A DNA stretch of 64,000 bases, from assembly GCA_011523825.1 (NCBI GenBank), contig WTFX01000012.1, positions 1 to 64,000 of the forward strand, in the 5' to 3' direction. Within the stretch, counting starts at the first letter, position 1, and each line of letters begins with the position of its first letter. This stretch comes from Microthrixaceae bacterium. GTDB lineage: Bacteria > Actinomycetota > Acidimicrobiia > Acidimicrobiales > Poriferisodalaceae. Shown piece by piece: positions 9,247-18,074 of the stretch. The position numbers were made by a program, and so were the translations under genes. The notes below the pieces were generated by a model. That model ran no database searches. It was not told the origin of the DNA and worked only from the letters and a program-made list of their open reading frames with translations.

Positions 9247-11790
9247 ATGGCAGAACAGACCTCACCCGGGCGCGCCCTGCGCGACCGCTCCCTTCCCGAC
9301 CGCGCCGAAGTGGTCGTGGTGGGGGGCGGCGTCGTGGGCTGCGCCATCGCCTACCACTTGGTGCGGCGCGGCATCACCGATGTGCTGCTGCTTGAGCAGA
9401 ACCAGCTCACCGCAGGCACTACCTGGCACGCGGCCGGGCTGGCGGCGCAGCTCAAGGCGACCTACAGCCTGACCAAGCTGGCCACCTACACCGTGCGCCT
9501 GTTCGAGGCACTCGAGGACGAGACGGGTCAGGCGACCGGCTTCCGGGCGCCAGGCTCGATCTCAGTGGCCTCCGACGCCGAGCGCTGGGAGGAGATCCTG
9601 CGCGGTGCGTCGATGGGCCGATCTGTCGGCGTGGAATCCCGCCTGCTCGACATGGACGAGCTGTCGGAGATGTGGCCGCTGATGCGCACCGACGACCTGG
9701 TCGGGGCGCTGTACCTGCCCGACGACGGGATGGTGTCGCCGGTGGACGTCACGATGGCGCTGGCCAAGGGCGCCCGCTCTCGCGGCTGCCGCATTGTCGA
9801 GGGCGTCGCCGTCACCGGGCTCGAGACCCGCAACGGCGCCATCAGCGGTGTCCGGACTGAGCTCGTGCCCGGCGGCGCCGGCGAAGACCACCTGATCGAG
9901 ACCGACACGGTGGTGCTGGCCACCGGCATGTGGACCCGTCACCTCGCCGCGCAGATCGGGGTGAACGTGCCGCTGCAGGCCTGCGAGCACTTCTACGTCG
10001 TCACCGAGCCGCTGGAAGGGCTCGACACCTCCACGCCCATCGTGCGCGACCCCACCAACTTCACGTACTTCAAGGAGGAGACCGGCAAGCTGATGGTCGG
10101 CTTCTTCGAGCCGGCCGCCAAGGTGTGGCGGCTGGGCGGCATCCCGCGCGACTTCAAGTTCGGGACGCTGGACGAGGACTGGGACCATGTCGGCCCCGTT
10201 TACGAGCGTTCGTGCCACCGCATTCCGGTGCTGGCCGACTGCGGCGTGCAGCTGTTCTTCAACGGCCCCGAGTCGTTCACGCCTGACGGCACCTACTACC
10301 TCGGCGAGGCCCCCGAGGTCGACGGCTGTTTCATCGCCGCAGGCTTCAACTCGGTAGGCATCCAGTCAGCGGGCGGGGCGGGCTGGGTGCTGGCCGACTG
10401 GATTGCCGACCGGCACCCGCCGATGGACCTGTGCGCGGTGGACATCCGGCGGGCCATGCCGTTCCAGGCCGATGAGACGTACCTCGGCGAGCGCATCAGC
10501 GAGAGCCTCGGGCTGCTCTATGCCATGCACTGGCCGTTCTTCCAGTACACGAGTGCACGCGACCAACGCCGCTCCGCGCTGCACGATGCGATGGATGCGG
10601 CCGGGGCGGTGTTCGGCGAGACGGCCGGCTGGGAGCGGGCCAACTGGTTCGCCGAGCCGGGCCAGGAGCGCGAGTACCGCTACAGCTACGGCAAGCAGAA
10701 CTGGTTCGACAACTCCGGCAGCGAGTGCGATGCGGTTCGCAACGGCGTGGCGGTGTTCGACCAGTCGTCGTTCGTCAAGTTCACCGTGCGCGGCCCCGAT
10801 GCGCTCGAAGTGCTCGACACGCTCAGCGTCGCTGACATCGACGTGCCGGCCGGCCGGGCTGTCTACACCCAGTGGTGCAATGCGCGGGGAGGCATCGAGG
10901 CCGACCTGACGGTCACCCGGCTGGGCGACGACGACTTCTGGGTAGTCACCTCGGCTGCCTGCCAGACCCGGGACTGGGCCTGGCTGCGCCGCCACTGCCG
11001 GGGCAAGGATGTCGAGATTGCAGACGTGACCGACGACTGGGCGGTGCTCGGGCTGATGGGGCCGCGTTCACGGGAGCTGCTCGGCCTGGTGACCAGCGCC
11101 CCGCTCGACAACGAGTCGTTCGGCTTCGGCAGCGCTTGCCACATCGACATCGCGACATCGGGGGGCCCGAAGGCGGTCCTGGCCATTCGCATGAGCTACG
11201 TGGGCGAGCTCGGCTGGGAGCTCTACGTCCCCAATTCGATCGCCGTTTCGGTGTACGAGGCGCTCAGGGACGCGGCAGCAGCGGACGAGTCGCTGGAGCT
11301 GGGCCACGCCGGCTACCACTCCATGAACACGCTGCGCCTCGAATGCGGTTACCGCCACTGGGGCCATGACATCAGCGATGAGGACACGCCGCTCGAGGCT
11401 GGGCTGGGCTTCGCCATCGCGTGGGACAAGCCGCGGGATTTCATCGGTCGTGCGGCGCTGGAGGCACAGCGCCCGTTGCCGCGTACCCGGCGACTCATCC
11501 AATTCCGGCTGGAGGACCCCGACGTGCTCGCCTACCACGATGAGCCCATCCGCCGCGATGGCGAACTCGTGGGCCGGGTCACTTCGGCGATGTGGAGCTA
11601 CACCGAGGATCGCTGCCTGGCGATGGGCTACGTGACCCACCCGACGGCGGACGACCCGGAGCCGCAGGCTGTCACCAAATCGTGGCTGGACGCCGGAAGC
11701 TTCAACATCGAGATCGCCGGCCGGCGGATCGACGCCACGCCCTCGATCCGAAGCTTCTACGACCCCACCAACCAGCGCGTCCGCCTGTAA
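9247..11790 (+). CDS. FAD-dependent DAO/GcvT fusion oxidase, dimethylglycine/sarcosine dehydrogenase family (paralog 1)
   Basis: The 847 aa protein joins an N-terminal D-amino-acid-oxidase FAD domain (GGGVVGCAIAYHL dinucleotide motif, about residues 26-38) to a C-terminal GcvT-type aminomethyltransferase domain (about 430-840; YVGELGWELYVP is typical). The GTTWHAAGL motif holds H61, the residue that carries covalent FAD in dimethylglycine and sarcosine dehydrogenases. Such enzymes oxidatively remove an N-methyl group and pass it to tetrahydrofolate. The exact substrate (dimethylglycine, sarcosine or another N-methyl compound) is not determinable. ATG 9247 is preferred over the adjacent TTG 9244 because of GAGG at 9235-9238. 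It lies in an operon with the upstream oxidase. Confidence 0.9.
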   Translation: MAEQTSPGRALRDRSLPDRAEVVVVGGGVVGCAIAYHLVRRGITDVLLLEQNQLTAGTTWHAAGLAAQLKATYSLTKLATYTVRLFEALEDETGQATGFRAPGSISVASDAERWEEILRGASMGRSVGVESRLLDMDELSEMWPLMRTDDLVGALYLPDDGMVSPVDVTMALAKGARSRGCRIVEGVAVTGLETRNGAISGVRTELVPGGAGEDHLIETDTVVLATGMWTRHLAAQIGVNVPLQACEHFYVVTEPLEGLDTSTPIVRDPTNFTYFKEETGKLMVGFFEPAAKVWRLGGIPRDFKFGTLDEDWDHVGPVYERSCHRIPVLADCGVQLFFNGPESFTPDGTYYLGEAPEVDGCFIAAGFNSVGIQSAGGAGWVLADWIADRHPPMDLCAVDIRRAMPFQADETYLGERISESLGLLYAMHWPFFQYTSARDQRRSALHDAMDAAGAVFGETAGWERANWFAEPGQEREYRYSYGKQNWFDNSGSECDAVRNGVAVFDQSSFVKFTVRGPDALEVLDTLSVADIDVPAGRAVYTQWCNARGGIEADLTVTRLGDDDFWVVTSAACQTRDWAWLRRHCRGKDVEIADVTDDWAVLGLMGPRSRELLGLVTSAPLDNESFGFGSACHIDIATSGGPKAVLAIRMSYVGELGWELYVPNSIAVSVYEALRDAAAADESLELGHAGYHSMNTLRLECGYRHWGHDISDEDTPLEAGLGFAIAWDKPRDFIGRAALEAQRPLPRTRRLIQFRLEDPDVLAYHDEPIRRDGELVGRVTSAMWSYTEDRCLAMGYVTHPTADDPEPQAVTKSWLDAGSFNIEIAGRRIDATPSIRSFYDPTNQRVRL

Positions 11791-11803
11791 CCCGTCGCAC
11801 CAC

Positions 11804-11838
11804 TGCACAATCTGAGACTCCAACTTCCAGGTTGTGCA
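11804..11838. promoter_or_regulatory. TGCACAA/TTGTGCA inverted repeat
   Basis: TGCACAA (11804-11810) and TTGTGCA (11832-11838) are exact inverted copies separated by 21 bases. They lie 14 bases after the first DAO/GcvT gene and about 160 bases before the second. The arms are unusually AT-containing for this sequence. It could be a regulator site for the second gene or a weak stem-loop. The rest of the 206-base gap shows no gene. Confidence 0.3.
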
Positions 11839-11996
11839 ACCAGATGCCCACAAACGCGCAGACATGCGCGGAGTGGGTGATAATTTGCGCGCACCGCATC
11901 GGCATGCCATGGGGTCGGCACCCGGGGGCCCGGCCCGAACATGGCCCGGACAACTGGGGACCTGTCTATGAGTGAGCAGGCCCGGCATGGCTGAGC

Positions 11997-14507
11997 ATGC
12001 CTGAACAAGCGCAGTGCGTCATCATCGGCGGCGGGGCCATGGGGGCCGGCCTGCTGTATGCCCTCGCGCACGAGGGCTGGACCGACACGATCCTGGTCGA
12101 GAAGGGCGAGCTGACCTCTGGGTCCACCTGGCACGCGGCCGGCCTCATCCCGAACTTCATCGGCGATCTCAACATGGCCAAGGTTCACCAGGAGGCGATC
12201 GCGCTCTACCCGCGGCTGGAGGCCGAGACCGGGCTGTCGGCTGGCTGGCACGGCTGCGGCGCCATCCGGCTGGCGCGGACAAACGATGAAGCCGACTGGC
12301 ACCACTACGTCCACGCCATGCTCACCCAGATCGGCGTCGAGTCGCATCTCATCGGGCCCGATGAGATCGCCGAACGGCACCCGCTGCTGACCGACCTTGA
12401 CGATGTGCGGCTTGGCTTCTTCACACCCAACGACGGCTGGACCGATCCGTCGAGCTGCACCAACGCCATGGCCAAGGGTGCTCGCGATCTGGGCTGCCGG
12501 ATCATGCGCCACACGCTGGTGACCGGCATGTCGCAGCGCCCCGACGGCAGCTGGGACGTCACCGTCGTGCGTGGCGGTGCCGATCCGGGCCGGCGCCGCA
12601 ACGGCACGGCAAGCGAGATTGGCGGCGATGGCGAGCAGGACACCATCCACTGCGAGCACGTGGTGAACGCCGCCGGGCATTACGCGCCCCAGCTCGGCGC
12701 CATGATCGGGCTGGACGTGCCGATCGTGTCGGTCATCCACCAGTACCTGGTGACCGAGACCGTGCCCGAAGTCGAAGCCCTCGACTTCGAGCTGCCGGTG
12801 GTGCGTGATCCGCGGGCCTCCTGCTACTACCGCCAGGAGATCGACGGGCTGCTCATCGGACCGTACGAGATGTCGGGCTCCCGACCGTACGGCGTGGACG
12901 GCATCGACTGGGACCTGCACTTCCACCTGCCCGGCGAGGACCTCGACGTGCTCGAGGAATGCCTGGATTTCGCTCAGCAGCGCATCGGCGTGCTGTCGGA
13001 GGCCGGCATCAAGCAGGTCGTCTCGGGGCCGATCACCCACACCCCCGACTCGGGCTATCTGATGGGGCCCGCACCGGGTGTGCGCAACTACTGGCACTGC
13101 AACGGCGCGTCCATCGGGATCACCCAGGGCCCAGGTGCCGGCCGGTTTCTGGCGCAGTGGATGGTCCACGGACAGACCGAGATCAACGTGCGCGGCATGG
13201 ATCCGCGGCGTTTCGGCGACCACACCGGGCCCAAGTCGCAGTTCGCGCTCGAGAAGGCGCTGGACGAGTACCACGAGATGTACCAAGTGCGGCTGCCGGG
13301 CGAACAGCGGGATGCTGGGCGACCGGTCAAGACCACGCCGCTGTGGGGTCGCTTCGATGCGCTAGGTGCACAGTGGCAGGAGATCTACGGGTGGGAGCGA
13401 CCGCAGTACTTCTCGCCCGAGGGCACACCTGAGGCCCACTCGTTCCGCCGGTCGAATGCGCATGACGTGGTGGGTGCTGAGGTGCGAGGGGTGCGTGAGC
13501 GGGTCGGCGTGGCCGATCTCAGCGCATTCGCCAAGTTCGAGGTGAGCGGGCGCGACGCCGCGGCACTGCTGGATCGGTTGTCGGCCAACCGCCTGCCGGG
13601 ACGCGACGGCGGCATCCGACTCACCCACATGCTGACGACGCTCGGCGGCATCGAGTGCGAGATGACTATCGCCCGCCTGGCACCGGACCGGTTCTGGCTG
13701 GCCTCGGCGATCATGGGCCAGAGCCACGACCTGGACTGGCTGCGCGACCACATCAAGCCCGGCGAGCAGGTCGAGGTGCGGGACGCCACCGACGGCACCG
13801 CCATTTTGGGCGTCACGGGGCCGCGGGCCCGCGACGTGCTCGCGCCCCTGACCCATGCCGAGCTCGGCAATGACGCGTTCAGCTGGCTCACCGCCCAGGA
13901 GATCACGGTGGCCGGCGTGGCGACCAAGGCGCTGCGGGTGTCCTATGTCGGCGAGCTGGGCTGGGAGCTGCACTGCCCGATGGACGAACTGGACCGGCTG
14001 TACGACGCAGTCGTCGAGGCCGGCGAGCCCCATGGCTTGGTGCACTTCGGCAGCTACGCCATGAACGTGATGCGCATCGAGAAGGCCTACAAGGCGTGGG
14101 GCAGCGAGCTGACCACCGAGATCACGCCGATCGAAGCCCGCCTCGGACGATTCGTGGACTACAGCCGCCCCTTCATCGGCCGCGATTCGGCGGTAGCCCG
14201 TCATGAAGCTGAAGAGAACGGCGAGCCGCTGTCGATGGTGCTCGTGTACTGCGAGGTGGATGCAGGCGACAACGACGTGCGCGGCAACGAGCCCGCGTTC
14301 GCGCCCGGCAGCGATGAGCCCATGGGCATCGGCACGAGCGGAGCTTGGGGTCACTCCGTGGGCCGCAGCCTCGCGTTCGTCTACGTCGACCCCCGCTTTG
14401 AAGCCCCCGGCAGCACGTTCGAGCTGGATCTGCTCGGCGAGCGCCGCACTGTCACTGTGCTGGCTGAGGCCGCCTATGACCCCCGCAACACAGCTCTGCG
14501 CGCCTGA
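11997..14507 (+). CDS. FAD-dependent DAO/GcvT fusion oxidase (paralog 2)
   Basis: The 836 aa protein has the same architecture as its neighbour. It has an FAD-binding DAO domain (IIGGGAMGAGLL at residues 9-20), the covalent-FAD motif GSTWHAAGL with H46, and a GcvT domain from about residue 470 (MRIEKAYKAWGSELTTE, YVGELGWELH). The predicted role is oxidative N-demethylation with the methyl carbon going to a folate. It carries a short acidic/Gly-rich insert (about 200-215) absent from paralog 1. The two paralogs differ enough that they probably act on different steps or substrates, for example successive demethylations. The ATG at 11997 has only a weak ribosome site; a nearby ATG at 11987 runs into a stop. 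Confidence 0.88.
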   Translation: MPEQAQCVIIGGGAMGAGLLYALAHEGWTDTILVEKGELTSGSTWHAAGLIPNFIGDLNMAKVHQEAIALYPRLEAETGLSAGWHGCGAIRLARTNDEADWHHYVHAMLTQIGVESHLIGPDEIAERHPLLTDLDDVRLGFFTPNDGWTDPSSCTNAMAKGARDLGCRIMRHTLVTGMSQRPDGSWDVTVVRGGADPGRRRNGTASEIGGDGEQDTIHCEHVVNAAGHYAPQLGAMIGLDVPIVSVIHQYLVTETVPEVEALDFELPVVRDPRASCYYRQEIDGLLIGPYEMSGSRPYGVDGIDWDLHFHLPGEDLDVLEECLDFAQQRIGVLSEAGIKQVVSGPITHTPDSGYLMGPAPGVRNYWHCNGASIGITQGPGAGRFLAQWMVHGQTEINVRGMDPRRFGDHTGPKSQFALEKALDEYHEMYQVRLPGEQRDAGRPVKTTPLWGRFDALGAQWQEIYGWERPQYFSPEGTPEAHSFRRSNAHDVVGAEVRGVRERVGVADLSAFAKFEVSGRDAAALLDRLSANRLPGRDGGIRLTHMLTTLGGIECEMTIARLAPDRFWLASAIMGQSHDLDWLRDHIKPGEQVEVRDATDGTAILGVTGPRARDVLAPLTHAELGNDAFSWLTAQEITVAGVATKALRVSYVGELGWELHCPMDELDRLYDAVVEAGEPHGLVHFGSYAMNVMRIEKAYKAWGSELTTEITPIEARLGRFVDYSRPFIGRDSAVARHEAEENGEPLSMVLVYCEVDAGDNDVRGNEPAFAPGSDEPMGIGTSGAWGHSVGRSLAFVYVDPRFEAPGSTFELDLLGERRTVTVLAEAAYDPRNTALRA

Positions 14508-14606
14508 CGAATCGCGGCCGCGCACTCGCATCTCGAATCCTGAACTTCAAGGACCCAGCGCACATCGCTACCCACAACAACAGATGGCCGAAGGAGGTGC
14601 CCGCAG

Positions 14607-16208
14607 ATGATGTCTGACACCGCTGCACCGTCACCGGATACTGCTGAATCGCCCAGGCGACGCCGCGGCGGCGGCCGCGCCGGCCGCATCGCCGTGCGCG
14701 AAGCAGCTCCCGAGCGCGACCGGCGACCGGTCCGCCCCGGCCTGCCTGCGGGCCGCTTCAAACCGTTGACCGAGAGCGAAATGCAGCAGGTGTACGACAC
14801 CGCGCTCGGGCTGCTCGAAGAAGTCGGCATGGGCGACCCGCTCGACGAGTTCGTCGAGGCGGCGACGCCTGTCGGCGGGTGGGTCGACGACAACGGACGC
14901 ATCCACCTGCCCCGCGGCGTCGTTGAGCGCGCCATAGAAACCGCAGCCAAGGAGTGGATCTGGCACGGCTTCGACGACGACCAATCGGTGCACGTGGGCG
15001 GCGAGCACGTCTATTTCGGCACGTCGGGCGCTGCGGTGATGATGTACGACCACGAGACCGGCACGTTCCGCGATTCGCTCGCGCAGGACGTGTACGACTG
15101 CGGCCGCCTCGTGGACACGCTCGACAACCTGCACTTCTACGTGCGCACGGTGGTGGCACGCGACATGGTCGAGACCCGCGACCTCGATATGACCACGGCA
15201 TACGCCGTGATGTGCAGCACGAGCAAGCCGGGCGGATCGTCGTGGTTCGAGCCGGAGTGGGTGTACGAGTCGGTCGAGATGTTCGACTTCGTGCTGGGCG
15301 GCGAGGGCGAGTTCGCCAAGCGCCCGTTCATCGCGGCGAACAACACCTTCGTGGTCCCACCACTGCGCTTCGCTTACGACTCGGCGAGATGCCTGGTCGC
15401 ACAGGTGCGCACCGGCATGCCCATCAACTTGCTGTCGGCCCTTCAAGCCGGCGCCACCGCGCCCGCAGCGCTCGCCGGCGCACTGGCGCAGGCGGTGGCG
15501 GAGTGCCTCGGCGGGCTGACCTTCGTGAATCTGCTGTCGCCCGGGCATCCCTGCCTGCTGGGCTTGTGGCCGTTTGTCTCCGACCTGCGTACGGGTGCCA
15601 TGAGCGGGGGATCGGGCGAGGAGGGCATTCTCAACGCCGCCGCCGCTGAGATCGGCCATTGGCTCGGGCTGCCCACCGGTGTGGCGGCAGGCATGACCGA
15701 CTCCAAGGTGAATGACGCCCAGGCCGGCTACGAGAAGGGCCTCAACGTCGGGCTCGCCGGTCATGCCGGAGCCAACATCGTCTATGAATCGGCGGGGATG
15801 CTGGCGAGCCTGCTGGCCTGCTCGTACGAGGCGCTGGTGATCGACAACGACATGCTGGGTGCCATCAACCGCACCGTGCGTGGCATCGAGGTGAACACCG
15901 ACACCTTGTCCGCCGACCTCATCGGCGAGGTCATCGCCGGGCCGGGGCACTTCCTGGGCTCACCGCAGACGCTCGAGCTCATGGAAACCGAGTACCTCTA
16001 CCCGCTGGTGTCCAACCGGGACACTCCTGAGGACTGGACCGAGGCGGGCAGCCGAGCGGCGCACGATGTGGCCCACGACCATGTGGTGGCCACCTTGGAC
16101 AGCCACTGGCCGTCGCACATCAGCCCTGCAGTCGACGTCGCCATCCGGGACGCGTTTCCGATCGGTCTGGCACCCCAAGGCCCCACTATTGAGGCTGCCG
16201 CTTCCTAG
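14607..16208 (+). CDS. MttB-superfamily (trimethylamine/betaine methyltransferase-like) protein, no pyrrolysine codon
   Basis: The 533 aa protein is a TIM-barrel member of the MttB superfamily (LLEEVGMGDPLDEF near the N-terminus; SKPGGSSWFEPEW and LSGALQAGA-type barrel strands). The frame has no internal amber codon, so it belongs to the non-pyrrolysine branch, which includes glycine-betaine, proline-betaine and carnitine demethylases. These normally transfer a methyl group to a corrinoid protein. No corrinoid protein or methylcobamide:folate methyltransferase is encoded here; the neighbours are two folate-type oxidative demethylases. A basic, Arg-rich leader of about 50 residues precedes the domain. 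AAGGAGG at 14591-14597 sets the start at ATG 14607 (a second ATG follows directly). Confidence 0.82.
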   Translation: MMSDTAAPSPDTAESPRRRRGGGRAGRIAVREAAPERDRRPVRPGLPAGRFKPLTESEMQQVYDTALGLLEEVGMGDPLDEFVEAATPVGGWVDDNGRIHLPRGVVERAIETAAKEWIWHGFDDDQSVHVGGEHVYFGTSGAAVMMYDHETGTFRDSLAQDVYDCGRLVDTLDNLHFYVRTVVARDMVETRDLDMTTAYAVMCSTSKPGGSSWFEPEWVYESVEMFDFVLGGEGEFAKRPFIAANNTFVVPPLRFAYDSARCLVAQVRTGMPINLLSALQAGATAPAALAGALAQAVAECLGGLTFVNLLSPGHPCLLGLWPFVSDLRTGAMSGGSGEEGILNAAAAEIGHWLGLPTGVAAGMTDSKVNDAQAGYEKGLNVGLAGHAGANIVYESAGMLASLLACSYEALVIDNDMLGAINRTVRGIEVNTDTLSADLIGEVIAGPGHFLGSPQTLELMETEYLYPLVSNRDTPEDWTEAGSRAAHDVAHDHVVATLDSHWPSHISPAVDVAIRDAFPIGLAPQGPTIEAAAS

Positions 16209-16264
16209 CGTCCGCACGCCCCAAGGCCACTCGAGTCCGGAACTCGGCCCCGTAGCGTGAACCC

Positions 16265-16786
16265 GTGACGCGAGCCCCCGAACGGAACGTGGTGCTGACC
16301 GGTTTCATGGGAACGGGCAAGACCACCGTGGGCCAACTCATCGCGCGCGAATTGGGCTGGGCGTTCGTGGACACCGACCACCTGATCATCGAGCGGCACG
16401 GATCGATCGACGAGATCTTCGCCGAGCAGGGCGAGGGCACGTTTCGGGAGCTTGAGCGGCAGGCGGCTGCAGAAGCAGCGACTGGCCGGCACCAAGTCAT
16501 CGCCACCGGTGGCCGCATGCTGCTCGATCCGGCAAATGCCGATGTGCTGACCGCCACGGGTCGTGTCTTCTGCCTCGCCGCCAGCGCTGAGGAGATCATC
16601 CACCGTCTGAGGGCCGATGTCGATGGCCCGGTGCGGCCGTTGCTTGCGGGCGACGATCCGGCTGCGGCAGTTGCCCGCCTCCTGAACGAACGGGCGGCTG
16701 GCTACGGGCAGTTCGAGCAGGTCGTCACGACAGGTCGCTCGCCGCGGGACATAGCAACGGACATCATCGAACGCCTCAACGTCTGA
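16265..16786 (+). CDS. aroK: Shikimate kinase family protein
   Basis: The 173 aa P-loop kinase has Walker A GFMGTGKTT (residues 13-21), the FVDTD substrate/magnesium strand, GTFRELE, and a lid motif VRPLL. In canonical shikimate kinase a GGG triplet binds shikimate; here it reads ATGGRML, so the third glycine is an arginine. Phosphorylation of shikimate in aromatic amino-acid synthesis is the default assignment. The change, and the position outside any aroB/aroC context and 56 bases after a methyltransferase gene, leave room for another hydroxylated substrate. GTG at 16265 is the only start that keeps the full P-loop strand. Confidence 0.75.
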   Translation: MTRAPERNVVLTGFMGTGKTTVGQLIARELGWAFVDTDHLIIERHGSIDEIFAEQGEGTFRELERQAAAEAATGRHQVIATGGRMLLDPANADVLTATGRVFCLAASAEEIIHRLRADVDGPVRPLLAGDDPAAAVARLLNERAAGYGQFEQVVTTGRSPRDIATDIIERLNV

Positions 16787-16850
16787 CCCGCGACAGCACG
16801 GGTCCGTCTGCTGCCGAGCGGCCGCGCGGCATGGCGAACCCAGTGCGAGC

Positions 16851-18074
16851 TCAGTCCGAGGCGACGACGCCGCGTTCGGTCAGGTCGGTGATCTCGCTCT
16901 CGTCCAGGCCGAGCAGGTCGCCCAGCACGGCGGCGGTGTGCTGGCCGGCGCGCGGGGCCGGCCCGCGCACGCCGACCTCCGGCGAGTTGTGCATGCGGAA
17001 CGGGGCAGCGATCGTCTCGAATTCGCCGGCTTCGGGGTGGTGGATGGTCTCGAATGCCCCAGTCGCGCGCACCTGCGGATCCTGCGCAGCCTGCGCGGTG
17101 TCGTTGATCGGCGCCCAGATGCAGCGGTACTCGTCGAGCCTGGGCATCCAGTAGTCGGACGGCTGGGACTTGAGGGTGTCGTCGATGTCGGCGAGCAGCG
17201 CGCGCATCGCCCGAAAGCGCTGCCGACCGGTCTGGTAGTCGGGGTTGGACAGCAGGTCCTCGCGCTCGATCGCTTTGCAGAACCGCTCCCACGCGTCGCC
17301 GGTGTCGGGCATCGTGAAATGCAGCCAGCGCCCGTCAGCGCACTCGAAGGCTTCGAGCATCGGCGACAAGCCGCTGTCACGAGGTCGCTCGGTGTTGGGG
17401 CGACCGTCCACAAGCGACGTCGCCATGTCGATGGCGATGGTCCATGTTGCTGTGCGCAGCAGAGAGGACTCCACGATCTGCCCCTCGCCCGTCACGTCAC
17501 GGGCCCGCAGCCCGGCCATGACCGCGCCGAAGAACGCCAGGCTCGTGGTGTGGTCTCCCTGGCCTGGTCGGGCGTGCGGAGGGGCGCCGCCGGGCGGGGT
17601 CGAGGCGCCGTACAGGCCTGACCGGGAGAAGAAGGCCGTCACGTCATAGCCAGGGCGGTCGATCTCGTCGCCCACTTCGCCGTAGCCCGACAGCACGCCG
17701 ATCACCAGGTCAGGCTTCAGCGCCAGCAGGTCATCGGTGCCCAGGCCGAAGCGATCACGGCGCTCCGGCAGCAGGTTCATCACGACAACGTCGGACGCAG
17801 CAACGAGGCGACGAGCGATTGCTGAGCCATCGGGGTCCTCCAGGTTGAGCTGGATCGACTGCTTGCCCCGGTTGATGAACTGGAAGGCCACGTCGGGGTT
17901 GTGTGCACCTTCGGGCACCTTGGCCTGCTTCATCAGCCCGCGAATCGGGTCGCCGCCGATGGCTTCCACCTTGATCACCTCGGCCCCGAGGTCGGCCATG
18001 ATCGCCACAGCGGACGGTGCAGCAGCGAAATTGGCGAACTCGACGACGCGGATGCCCTCCAGTGGTGATGTCAT
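16851..18074 (-). CDS. CaiB/BaiF-family (class III) CoA-transferase
   Basis: The 407 aa protein is a class III CoA-transferase (EGIRVVEFANFAAAPSA at the N-terminus, LGAEVIKVEAIGGDPIRG, then INRGKQSIQLNL). The usual catalytic aspartate lies in a G-E-G-Q-x-V-D segment; here the segment is GEGQIVESSLLRTA, with glutamate in that position. Subfamilies with a changed residue at this point exist, so activity is not excluded, but the reaction is unknown. The ATG at 18074 is followed on the minus strand by the upstream gene's stop in an ATGA overlap, and GGGAG lies about 7-11 bases before it, so the two are translationally coupled. Confidence 0.85.
   Translation of the reverse strand: MTSPLEGIRVVEFANFAAAPSAVAIMADLGAEVIKVEAIGGDPIRGLMKQAKVPEGAHNPDVAFQFINRGKQSIQLNLEDPDGSAIARRLVAASDVVVMNLLPERRDRFGLGTDDLLALKPDLVIGVLSGYGEVGDEIDRPGYDVTAFFSRSGLYGASTPPGGAPPHARPGQGDHTTSLAFFGAVMAGLRARDVTGEGQIVESSLLRTATWTIAIDMATSLVDGRPNTERPRDSGLSPMLEAFECADGRWLHFTMPDTGDAWERFCKAIEREDLLSNPDYQTGRQRFRAMRALLADIDDTLKSQPSDYWMPRLDEYRCIWAPINDTAQAAQDPQVRATGAFETIHHPEAGEFETIAAPFRMHNSPEVGVRGPAPRAGQHTAAVLGDLLGLDESEITDLTERGVVASD

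Noticed and set aside
7572..9347. 591-codon minus-strand frame opposite the 2-hydroxyacid oxidase
   Set aside because: It overlaps the well-supported oxidase, aminotransferase and DAO/GcvT genes and has His/Arg-rich low-complexity translation typical of an antisense frame.
6549..14520. Shared 11-mer CTGACGAATCG at the stops of the alcohol dehydrogenase (6553) and second DAO/GcvT gene (14505)
   Set aside because: Repeated 11-mers are expected by chance in hundreds of places in 64 kb; no longer similarity surrounds them.
14607..16208. Pyrrolysine use in the MttB-family gene
   Set aside because: There is no internal TAG; the only TAG ends a protein already of full family length.
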